Shown here: positions 1 to 9,545 of the stretch, piece by piece
Layout of the letters: each line of letters starts with the position of its first letter
Position numbering within the stretch: position 1 is the first letter of the stretch
Source: Nannochloropsis oceanica
Lineage: Eukaryota > Sar > Eustigmatophyceae > Eustigmatales > Monodopsidaceae
Direction of reading: 5' to 3'
NCBI GenBank assembly: GCA_004519485.1
Contig: CP038115.1
Coordinates: 558,001 to 622,000 of the forward strand
DNA: 64,000 nt
Notes under the pieces: generated by a model
What the model saw: the letters and a program-made list of their open reading frames with translations, nothing else
The model's database searches: none
Told to the model about the DNA's origin: nothing
Position numbers and translations under genes: made by a program

Positions 1-196
1 AGTAGGTGGTCCAGGAAGCACTGTCACGCCCCAGTCTGGGATGCTCACCGTGGAGAAAGAGCGTGCGAAAGTGTGCAGCGCGTGGCCATCATCATGTGTC
101 CCCTTTATTCGAGAGCAACACCGGCTCCCATCCGCATCTGCCGCTGTCTCTTCACCGACTTTATCAAGAAAGCTAACAATAACCATCCCCCTCTTC

Positions 197-1014
197 ATGC
201 CTTATAATCTACTCCTACTTCCACTCGTCGTCCTGCTGATTTTAAACAGTGACTGTCGTGGTGGCTGTCTCGGCATCGTTGGTGTCAAGGCCTTTAATCT
301 TTCACCTCAGTCTGCCACTCGACCCTACACGGCAAGACCCGTACTCCTATATCGCACCTGTCACAGCAGCAGCAGCAGCAGCAGCAGCAGCATTTATATC
401 CCAAGCTTTTGTCGCCCCCCTGCTCGCCTTTCTGACGGTCCCCTCTCTCGCCTGATGGCCGGGGGGCAAGGAGAGGGCGATGGTGGCGACGACGTGGTAC
501 GTTGATCAATCTCACCGTTTCTTAACCTGTATGCTTGGGCTTCCACAATTTCCCCTGATAGAGACGGATTTGCCTCGCAGGCATACTTTCTACTTTACTT
601 GGAATAAGATCAGCCTGATTGTCGCGTGCGATAACAAAGCTTACCCGTCTCCTTTTCCTCCTTTTTCTCCATCTCCTTATCCCATTACCCTCTTTCCTTC
701 CTTCCCTGCCCCCCTCCTTTTCCCCCCACCCCGCACAGCCCCCTTCTGACAGCAGCGATAGCGAAGGCTTCGGCGGCTCCGGTCTCTCCCCCAAAGAAGC
801 AATTATTACCATTTTAGGCGTGAATCCCCTCACTCTCCTCCTCGCCCTCGCCGCCATCGGGATGCTTAGTGCTAACGCTCTCTTCGGTCCGGGCTGGCTC
901 CGTCCTTCCGTAGGCCTTAAGCCTACGTCCTTTCGATCGAGGAATTTGGTCTTGCCCTTGGACCAACCGGGTTTCCTGTTTCCGAAGGACGCATCGTTGT
1001 GGGGCCAGGACTGA
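197..1014 (+). CDS. Small plastid-leader membrane protein, function unknown
   Basis: Two exons, 197-496 and 739-1014, joined by a GT-AG intron in phase 0, give 191 residues. The chosen ATG starts a hydrophobic run (LLLLPLVVLLILNSD) followed within about 30 residues by VKAFNLSP. That Phe next to Ala is the pattern of the heterokont bipartite plastid leader. An earlier in-frame ATG at 41 would bury the signal, so I prefer 197. A CAG-repeat tract (about 366-392) encodes a run of Ser. Exon 2 is the conserved-looking part: SPKEAIITILGVNPLTLLLA followed by LAAIGMLSANALFGPGWL, one likely membrane helix, then a basic/polar tail. I do not recognise the family. Plastid thylakoid or envelope location is inferred from the leader only. 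Confidence 0.6.
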
Positions 1015-2253
1015 GGAGAATGGAGTGAAGGGCGAGGGGGAGGGAGGGAGGGGAGGAATCTTGAAATACTGTACATACGGAGATCAAAGGCGACGCCAGG
1101 CTCCCACACCTCTCTCTCTAACTTTGGGAGGGATTGGCGGGAGAAGGCGAGTGAAGTGCGACAAACATAGAGGTGGCGCACGGGGTGAAGGGGACGAGAA
1201 AGATGGGAATGGGGAGTTTACGACCAGGCAATATTTCGGGGGACTGTAGGGTTTGTGGCGCAGTCCAAGATGCCCAAATGCGACGGGTAAAAGAGCACGG
1301 TGACACCGGTGACACCGGGACAGCGAATCGATCTCCAATGCATCATGGTTCGTGTCTCCACGAAAGTCGTTCCACATTCCAACTCTTTTTCATCCATGAC
1401 ATTTCCTTCCAGGGTGGCCAGCTCTGTGGCTTGATCTATCACTGTTTGATAGGAGGATCTCAATGCTAATTGACATGGCTATACAAGATGCGCAATCAGA
1501 CAAAGTATAGGAATTCATCTCCCAAAGTAAGAGATGTGAATACTTGCCTTCACGTATCGTGATTACATAGACAAATTGCGTCGCATCTTTGTAGAAGCAA
1601 GGGCAATGAGCGTCATTCCTGTTTTCGAAAGAGAAAAGTCGAGAACATAAGTTTATCTCGTAGTATGGAGGTGTTTAAAGATAGAGAGTACATAACGATG
1701 AAACAGGAAAAAGGGCGTCCATAACTTTCGTGGACGAAGCCATGTCGCTTTAACTATTTCTTCAAGTCATCAGATGCTCCCTTCGTTCTTTCCTCAAGGC
1801 ACACACGAATCCCATTCTTACGTGTGGCCCTGCACAAACACACACTCAAAACCAGGCACGGACGGTCAACAGATCACTCTCCTAGGGAAGAAGACGGCCA
1901 GAGAAAGCGTCTCGTGAGTAACCGACCAGTAACGCGCTCGTTTGCAACCCCTCCCAGGACTGCAACTGCGTCGCCTCATTCCTTCCTACGTTTCCCGTCC
2001 CTAGCCTGTTCCACATAAAAGTGTATGGTGCTTGTCGCCACGAGGCAAACCTTTCGCCCCATTTCCCGCCGTGTCATGTGTCTGGTCCTCTTGGTGGTAG
2101 GTTTATGGCGGAATTACGGGCGGAATGTATTCGGCAGGCAGAGGAATGGGATGCAAGCTTGAAGTGATGAGACATTCTTTGCTTTTAAATCCACTTGCCT
2201 TCTCTGACATTCACACACAGTCCACCACGACAAGCACGACGACGCTTAGGGGC
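1015..2253. other. Intergenic region, no supported gene
   Basis: Between the plastid-leader gene and the phosphoglycerate mutase gene. Short open frames on both strands lack conserved sequence or splice logic. Composition becomes more AT-rich from about 1480 to 1760, consistent with 3' flank and promoter of the downstream gene. I see no RNA gene or mobile element. Confidence 0.5.
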
Positions 2254-4228
2254 ATGACCTACCCGGCAGCCAAGCCCTCAGGCAGAAGGAGAAGACGGCC
2301 ACCCTCCTCCTTCTCCTCCTCAACCTCCTCTTCCTCGTACTACTGGCTCCTCCCCACCTTCATAATTTTCCCATCCGCTGCCGCCGCCATGGCCAGTGCT
2401 GCTACTAACGGTGCCTCCTTCTTCTCCACGTGTGCTGCCTTCCTTCCTAATCCCTCCCTATCCTCTTGGCGGCAGGCAAGCCCCAGTCAAACGCATCCTT
2501 TCTCCTCCTTCTCCGCGTCACGGACAACCTTCAGCAGCAGCAGTTGCAGCACCAGTTGCAGAACCATCACCAGCAGCAGCAGCAGCTCTACAACCGTTTT
2601 ATCTTTCTCTCCCCTCTCTTCCTCCAATCCACCCCTTTCCTCCTCTTCATCTTCCTCTCCATCGCCTCCCCGGCGGCCCCCGACCCCTGTCGTGTTCGTC
2701 CGTCATGGTCAGTCTGATTTTAATCGACAGGAAATTTTCACGGGCTGGTGCGACGTGGACGTGAACAAGAAAGGGTATGTCACTTGCTTCCATCCATCCC
2801 TCCTTCCCTCCCTCCTTCCCTCGCTCCCTCAATGCCTTCCTTCGTCTTGCTAGGTGACCTTGCTGAATGTGCTGCACCAGACTGACCCTCCCTCCTTCCC
2901 TCCCTCCCTCCCTCCCTCCCTCCTTCCCTCCTTCCCTCCTTCCTTCCCTCCTTCCTTCCCTCCCTCAGAGAAGACGAGTGCAAGGAAGCAGGTATGCTCC
3001 TTGCTTCGCGGGGCTTTACCTTCGACATCGCCTACACCTCGGTGCTGAAGCGCGCCGTGAAGAGCCTGTGGTGCTGTCTCGATGGCTGTGATCACACCTT
3101 CATTCCCATCAAAATGCACTGGCGCTTGAATGAGCGACACTACGGTACGTATTCCCTCCCTCCCTCCTTCCTTCCTTCCCTCCCTCCCTCCGATCCCTCC
3201 TCCCTCCCTCCCTCCTTCTCTTTTAAAAATCTACCTTCCCCCCCTTCTTTTTTTTTTCCCCCCTCATTCCCTCCCTCCCTCCCTCCTTCCCTCCCTCCTG
3301 CTGTAGGTGCCATGCAAGGTCTGTCCAAAGAAGAGTCAGAAAAGAAACTCGGACCCATCGTAAAGCTGTGGCGTCGAAGCTGGAGGGGAAAACCTCCAGA
3401 CATGCCGCCTTCCCACCCCCACTACCCCCTCATTCGAGGAGACAGGTAGGCCGGCAGGTGTCCTTCCCTCCCTCCTTCCTTTCTTCCCTCCCTCCCTCCC
3501 TCCCTCCATCTCGCTCGATGTAAAGTCAAATCCACCATGGTTTTCAAAAGCCCCGACTTTAATCAAAGCAATCAATCAATTAATCAATCAGGCGCTACAA
3601 AGACGTGGCCGACTCCGTCTTGCCCAAGGGCGAAAGCCTCGAAATGTGCGCGGAACGCGTCATGGTCTACTGGGAAGAGGAAGTGCTTCCCTCCATCCGA
3701 CGAGGCGAACGGCCCTTGGTGGTGGCCCATGCCAACAGCCTTCGTTCCCTCATCAAGCGTCTTGACGGGCTGGGGGAGGAGCAGGTAGAGGAGGGAAGAC
3801 AGGAGGGCGGGAGGAAGGGAGGGAAGGAGCAATCGATCGAGGTGATTGAGGATGTGAAGATCCCGAATGGCCGACCTTTTGTTTATTGGTTTGATGAAGA
3901 GGGGGTCGTTGTGGATAGGGAGGGACGGAGGGGCGGCGAGGGGAGATTTCGAGGCGTGTTTATTCGGGAGGAGGGGGAGAAGGAAGGGGGGGATTTGAGG
4001 GAGGGAGGGAGGGAGGGAGGGGAGGAGGAGGGACATCGAAAGTGGAGGGAGTTATTCGCACTGGAGGAGGAGGAGGAGGAAAAGGAGGAGAAGGAGAAAG
4101 GGGAGGGGGAGGGGGAGGATGAGGAGGGGAAGGAGGGGGCGGAAAGCGGCAGAGCGAGGCTGTCGAGGGGTATATCCTGGAACACGAAACCGCGAATGGA
4201 TGTGGATGTGCAGACGGGAAGGGGATGA
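2254..4228 (+). CDS. 2,3-bisphosphoglycerate-dependent phosphoglycerate mutase, organelle-targeted form
   Basis: Four exons (2254-2774, 2969-3144, 3307-3445, 3592-4228) give about 490 residues with all phases matching. The histidine-phosphatase core is clear: VVFVRHGQSDFNRQEIFTGW carries the catalytic RHG, then the conserved GWCDVDVN. Downstream are FDIAYTSVLKRAVKSLW, WRLNERHYGAMQGLSKEE, DRRYKDVADSVLPKGESL and AHANSLRSLIKRLDGL with the second catalytic His. The enzyme interconverts 3- and 2-phosphoglycerate. About 140 Ser-rich residues precede the core and include a hydrophobic stretch near FIIFPSAAAAMASA, which suggests organelle import; the ATG at 2389 is an alternative start. The C-terminus has about 110 extra acidic and Gly-rich residues after the normal end (VYWFDEEG equivalent). 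A GGGAGG-rich stretch at 3785-3840 interrupts the conserved region and may be a small in-frame intron. Confidence 0.9.
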
Positions 4229-4469
4229 ACGACAACTACAAACAATAATAAGGAAAGTACAACCAGGTAAGAGGGAGCATAAATGGATGAGGTGGGGTGG
4301 GGTAACTGTATCATGCAAATAACACTAGGCTGCCACAAAATGAAAATGTAAGATTTGTTATCTAGGTATCGGCATTTGCTTGGACCGTTGAGTTTATTTG
4401 TGGTTTGAGTCGTCATTTCTTTTCTCTGACTTTTGTCTCTATAATAATGGAGTGCATTCGATAGTCAAG

Positions 4470-5440
4470 AAAGGAGTAGGAGGCACTCGGAAAGGCTGAA
4501 CAGTCACCGGAACATGGATGGCAGAGATGACAAGGGCAGCAGAGAACAACGACGATAGAATACCGACCCCCCTTAGTTTTTCCTCATTATATTATAATAT
4601 GTATTGTGCGTCAGAGAGTGTTTCGTGGAGGACAGAAGTAAACGGGCATTCGGAAAGGCGGCGCAATCACGGGAATATGGATGGCAAAGACGACAAGAGC
4701 AGCCGAGATAAACGACTATCGAATGCCGATTCCATACCCTTGATACAATTTGACATAATTTATATTATGTACATACTTCAAAGATGGGTTTTATGGAGGT
4801 CAGAAGAAGTCGGACATTTGGCGACTTTAAGAGAATTTGTTTCAAAAGATAGATGGACGATCAAAGTTTTTTTTGCTCCGTTGCTCTTGTCGTCATTGCC
4901 ATTCATATTCCCATGACTGCTCCGCCTTTCCGAATGTCCGACTTCTTCTGACCTCCATAAAACCCATCTTTGAAGTATGTACATAATATAAATTATGTCA
5001 AATTGTATCAAGGGTATGGAATCGGCATTCGATAGTCGTTTATCTCGGCTGCTCTTGTCGTCTTTGCCATCCATATTCCCGTGATTGCGCCGCCTTTCCG
5101 AATGCCCGTTTACTTCTGTCCTCCACGAAACACTCTCTGACGCACAATACATATTATAAAATAATATGAAAAAAGGAAGGGTATTCTATCGTCGTTGTTC
5201 TCTGCTGCCCTTGTCGTCACTGCCATCCCTATTCCCTTGACTGCTCAGTATTTCCGAATGCCCCGACTCATTCTGCCCTCCATAAAACTATCTTTGAAGT
5301 ATAATATATAATATAAGGTAATCTGTAAAAAGAGGGGGGATCGATACTTTATGGTCGTTCTTCTCCACTGCTCTTGTCATCACTCCTATGCAGGTTCCCT
5401 TTACTGTACCGCCTTTTCAAATTTCCCAATTCTTTCTGTT
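4470..5440. mobile_element. Foldback-like element with repeated subunits in inverted arms
   Basis: The segment 4597-4818 recurs as an apparently exact inverted copy at 4933-5155, separated by 114 bases. Both copies read the same translated string (for example RRRNHGNMDGKDDKSSRDKR) on opposite strands. Each arm is built from a unit of about 165-170 bases with the core CATTCGGAAAGGCGG. Diverged copies lie near 4475, 4645, 4930 (inverted), 5100 (inverted), 5250 (inverted) and 5420 (inverted). Between cores lie AT-rich stretches. No transposase is seen. This structure is typical of non-autonomous foldback or MITE-like DNA elements, but no target-site duplication could be fixed by eye. The open frames on both strands are a product of the symmetry and are not called as genes. 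Confidence 0.7.
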
Positions 5441-5726
5441 TCCAACGCTCCATGTCGTCATGCAGTCTCAAACGACTTATTTCGGCTGGCATCCTATTTA
5501 TCACTTCTTTACATTTAATTTCTCCGACCGGACGCTGACCGTTTCCCTATTCATATCTTATCTTGTCTTGGCGTGTGCTTGCGCATGTGGAATAAGGCAT
5601 GTGGCAGCTAATACATTGAATATGCAGCTCATCTCCTGTGTTTCCTCTTGATCAATGCCGTCATACATTACAGATTTCTCGCGTCGTCATCATGTCACGC
5701 TAAACAATAAGGCAAATGTGCAAGAT
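5441..5726. other. Intergenic region, nothing recognised
   Basis: AT-richer DNA between the foldback element and the 3' end of the minus-strand helical protein gene. No conserved frame, repeat or RNA gene was seen. Confidence 0.4.
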
Positions 5727-6806
5727 TTAGTAGTGCGGATATGAGAACAACTTCTTCAATGCATATGCCTGAATTGTTCGCTCAAAAAGTCCGACTGCCG
5801 CACTCAACGTATCGTCAAGAAGAAGCGAGCTGTCAAGTAACGGGGCAAGGAAATATCCTCCCTGAGATTAGGAAAAGAATATAGTCCACCACCAGTTATA
5901 CTGGAATGGCAGGTTAGAAATATCATGGATCGTTAATCTCGACCAGGAGAGATGTCCAGAATATACCACGTCCGCTTATGCAAAAAAGAAATTTCCTACC
6001 CAGGACACAATCATTTGGGCTCCGTCCTTGACGGTTTCTAGGATAATAGTTTTAGCAGTCACGGGCTTATGACAGTTCCTCGCGAGAATGCCCTCGAGCT
6101 GTACCAAGATCGTGATAAGTGGGACGATAGGCTCCATGTCTTTGTGCTCCAAAAATTCCACGTGAATATCACGCATGAGCCCCTTTAGTTGCTCGGTATG
6201 ATGAAGGTAAAGGATTCTTGACTCGAGGGCATCACTGAGAAAAAAGAGGGCTCGCAGCACGAGGGCCACCTTGAGAGGTCGGGACAAGGATATGAATAGC
6301 AGTATGGCCTTCATCAAAGTATCTTTCGCCCGCTCAACCTACTGTTCGATAGAAGGCAAGTTGAGCTCATAGCTTACGCTCAAAACCATATTCCATGCTA
6401 CTGCTTCTGTAAAACGAAAAATCGCCGGGGGACTGGTCAAAATATTCAGCCAATGAAAATCCTCAGGATCCATCTTGGTCCGGACTGAATCAAATAAGTC
6501 GCCACTCATGTCCATCAAATTGAAGGGGAAGAGCACTTTGATCAGGTGCAGAGTGATCGCCTCTGCAATTTTGAGGCAGATTTTGGAAGATGAGGCAACC
6601 ACTGAGAAAGAGTAGTTGCTTAGTTCAAGAAGACTGCGCAGGAAAGCGATTTGTAATAGCCGCACAGACCAGTCTACTTCCTCCTCCGTATCCTTATCGT
6701 CGCAGTCAACTTCCTTTTTGCCCCGAAACGAAAGACTCCGCGTCGCTCGTTGCAGAGTGGAGGGAGAGTCCGGTGCCCAAATTTGCTCGGGCTGCCATAC
6801 TATCAC
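5727..6806 (-). CDS. C-terminal part of an unrecognised helical protein
   Basis: Three minus-strand exons fit: from about 6806 to 6343, 6234-6000, and 5861-5727 (stop at 5727-5729). An apparent in-frame TAG at 6339-6341 lies inside a GTAGGT...TTCTCAG intron, and splicing restores LPSIEHDALESRILYLHHTE. The product (about 275 residues visible) is rich in amphipathic helices, for example WSVRLLQIAFLRSLLELSN and PIVPLITILVQLEGILARN, ending in LFERTIQAYALKKLFSYPHY. It looks like a helical-solenoid fragment. A weak resemblance of the last 60 residues to the FANCD2 C-terminal solenoid is a guess only. The 5' end is not found: the open frame begins after an upstream stop, no ATG is convincing, and less than 700 bases separate it from the next minus-strand gene. 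Confidence 0.5.
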
Positions 6807-7492
6807 TGCTCTGCTTCACGCATTTACCAGGTCTGCTTTCTTCCCCACCCTCAATATACATACGCCGCACAAGAGGTATATATTCTGGCGTCTTCTAATG
6901 GTGGCGGCGGTTAAGGAGAAGGAGGCCGCAGTAAGTGGAAGGGAGGGGCAGGTTCTAGGGAGGGGGAAGGAGGAGGAGGAGGTTGGGATGGGAGAGCCTG
7001 GAGATCTGGCTTGGGTTGACTGTCAGCAAAAGGACTGGACCGCTACAAGATGGCACACAGACAGGAAGGCAAGGGAGAAAACAATAGAGATAGAGGGACG
7101 GATGGTTTTCTCCGAGAGTAAGCTCCCACCTTTTTCCAGCGCTGGGACAAAGGCATGACATGAACGTCAATATAGCACTGCTGTCATGTGCTTGGCAGGA
7201 TGTTTATTTGTGAGCCTCAAGCACGGATCCGTTGTTAGATCATGGCAATTTTATTTGTTTGATTACTTTATTTTGAAATATCTGTCTTCATAAAGGTGTT
7301 TGATCTATAGTTCCTCACCCCACATAGCCATCGCCCGCGTACGGCTCTAGTCTTAACTAGTCTTGGCAGCAGTAAGGCCTGCGTGGCGTCGAGATCGTTC
7401 ACTTTACTTATTCGAACGACGAATGGATGGGTCTGAATGAGTAATTTACAGGCCCCTCCCACCGTCCCTCCCTCCCTCCTTCCCTCAAATCC
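6807..7492. other. Intergenic region or unrecognised 5' exons of the minus-strand gene
   Basis: Contains the missing 5' end of the helical-protein gene if that gene is intact. Open frames here on both strands are low-complexity or unconserved. No exon could be supported. Confidence 0.3.
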
Positions 7493-7802
7493 TCAATTAT
7501 CCTCTGGTACCGGGGGTGGGCAGTCAGGTAGCTCCTCCAGGCCTATGATTTGACCCTCTTTCCCATCCAGCCCCTTCCACTTCTCCTCCTTCTCCGCGCG
7601 TGACCACACCCCTACTCTCGCCGCTGTCTCCAACCAACGCTCTTCTTCCCCGCCTCCTCCTTTGCCTCCGAATCCTCCTCCTGCAGGAGTTGCTGGTACA
7701 TACGCGCCCCCCCCTCCTCCCACCCCTCCTCCTCCTCCCATGCTACCTCCACCGCCAAATGCAAGAGTAGGAGTAGTAGTTCTAAACGGAGCCTGCTGGA
7801 AC

Positions 7803-7836
<34 letters not shown>

Positions 7837-8095
7837 CAATCCCTCCTCCTCCTCCTCCTCCATCAAAACGAGAAAATCCTCCCCCTCCACCACCACCACC
7901 AAATGAACCTCCTGTCCCTGCACTCATATCCATCCCCTCTCCCATTCCTCCTCCTCCTCCTCCTCCTCCTCCTCCTCCTCCTCCTCCAAACCCGTATCCG
8001 CCGTGCCCTTGCTGCTGCTGCCGCCGGCCACCACCACCGAAGGCTACAGTAGATACAGGGTGCTGGTAATGAGATGAAGACTGATATGAAGGTGC

Positions 8096-8131
<36 letters not shown>

Positions 8132-8983
8132 AGGGGCGTTCCATTGGAATTGTGCTTGGCCCCCTCCCCTTCCCCCTCCTCGTACTCTTCCTCGTCCTCC
8201 TCCGGCCTCCCCTCCACGCCCATAGTGAGACGAGGTGGAGGAAACAGACGACACGTTTGAGGAGTAAGACCGATCATCCCAATCTCCTCCTCCTCCTCCA
8301 CCTCCTCCCCTCCCTCCTCTCCTTCCTCCTCCCCATCCTCGTGATGAGTAAGAGGCCTGCTGCTGCTGTTGATGCTGCTGCTGTTGCTGCTGCTGTTGCT
8401 GCTGCGGTTGCTGCTGCTGTCCCCTGCCTCCCCCAAATATATCTTGCTGCTGCTGTGGCTGCTGTTGTGGCTGCTGCTGCCGCTGCTGAGCATTCCACTG
8501 AAACTGCGCCTGTCCTCCTCCACCCCTCCCTCCATCCCTTCCTCCATAACTTCCTTGACCTCCTCCTCCTCCTCCATCTCCTCCTCCACCTCCTCCTCCA
8601 CCTCGGCTTCGGTAGCCGCTTCCCCCCCCTCCACCGAAGCTCTGAGATTGAGATTGCTGCTGTTGGTTGTGGCGCTGCTGGTGCTGCTGTGGCTGCGCGT
8701 TCCACTGCTGGTTCCCGCCCGCCCTTCCTCCTCCTCGTCCTCCGCCCCCTCCTCCTCTCGATGAGTAAGAAGGCTGCTGCTCATACTGTTGAGTTCCACC
8801 TCTCCCTCCTCCCCTTCCAAAATGCTGGGCTTGCGGCTGTATTATTTGCTGCTGCTGCGGGTTGTAGCCACCTCTCCCTCCTCCCCTTCCTCCTCCTCCT
8901 CCTCCTCCTCCTTGATAGCCTCCTCCGCCTCCGCCTCCTTTATTCCACCCCTGGCTGCCGCCACGACGCGAGTTGTAGGACAT
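7493..8983 (-). CDS. RGG-box and polyglutamine low-complexity protein, probable RNA-binding/condensate protein
   Basis: A single open frame of 496 residues starts MSYNSRRGGSQGWNKGGGGG and ends LEELPDCPPPVPEDN. It alternates Gly/Arg-rich RGG segments with poly-Gln blocks and repeated AQFQWNAQ/AQPQQ motifs, with several SYSSRG units between. No RRM, DEAD or other folded domain is visible. Only the last 55 residues (ERWLETAARVGVWSRAEKEE onward) look non-repetitive. RGG boxes are commonly RNA-binding and Arg-methylated, and Gln-rich spacers are prion-like, so a role in RNP granules is a reasonable inference. The frame extends further upstream but the preceding residues look non-coding, so the ATG at 8983 is preferred. 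Its CTG/CTCC-rich complement produces spurious open frames on the other strand. Confidence 0.75.
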
Positions 8984-9545
8984 TGTCTTGCCTGTGTGGC
9001 AGGAGGAGGGAAGGAAGGGTGCGTGTAGATGATTGTAAAGGCAAGCGCTCGCCGAGGATGGTGCATCAAGAATTTGGGAGATGGGGCGTGCCTTGTTGCT
9101 TGGGAAAGGACAGCGTTGCTTTCCTTTATGCGTTGCATAAATCCACATCACACACACGCACTCACACACATGCTCCCCATACAGATATGAATAACGCACT
9201 TTCAGCTTCCCCAGCAGATGTACCGCTGTCCTTTCCTTCCGACCAAAGCACCACCGACAGGCCGAGTTTACGCCCCCTTATCACGCGCACTGTATTTTAG
9301 CTTTGTTGTTCCATGGGGCGTCAACTCACGCCCTCCCTTCGCCCCTGCGCTTTTTGTCGGCCTTGTGGCCACGCGGGCAGCATCACCTCGTCTTTTACGA
9401 GCAAGTTTTACCCTTTCAGTGTCTCAGGTCCTCAGTAAACCATTTTTTCCTCCTCCCCTCTTTCCAACACGACAGCACACTCCCGCTCCCTCCTTCCCCT
9501 CGCACCACCATTCCATCCCCTTCCAACCTGCCGTCTTGACCCGTG
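8984..9545. promoter_or_regulatory. Divergent intergenic region (probable bidirectional promoter)
   Basis: Lies between the minus-strand RGG protein start (8983) and the plus-strand aldolase start (9546). A short CA-rich microsatellite sits near 9150-9175 (CACACACGCACTCACACACA). No specific promoter element could be assigned; the regulatory call follows from geometry only. Confidence 0.4.

Noticed and set aside
2647-3575. Minus-strand frames full of Gly-Arg-Glu-Gly repeats opposite PGAM
   Set aside because: They are the complement of CCCT intron repeats, which have no stops in any frame. No conserved sequence.
4518-5152. Two matching open frames on opposite strands, apparently a conserved protein
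   Set aside because: They are the two arms of one inverted repeat, so identity follows from DNA symmetry; no start context or homology supports a gene.
6339-6341. In-frame stop suggesting a pseudogene or stop-codon reassignment
   Set aside because: It falls inside a phase-compatible GTAGGT...CTCAG intron; removing the intron restores the frame. All other genes use standard stops.
7662-9300. Plus-strand Pro-, Cys- and Leu-rich frames opposite the RGG gene
   Set aside because: Repeat-driven antisense shadows of GGN and CAG tracts; the minus-strand frame has the better start and a non-repetitive end.
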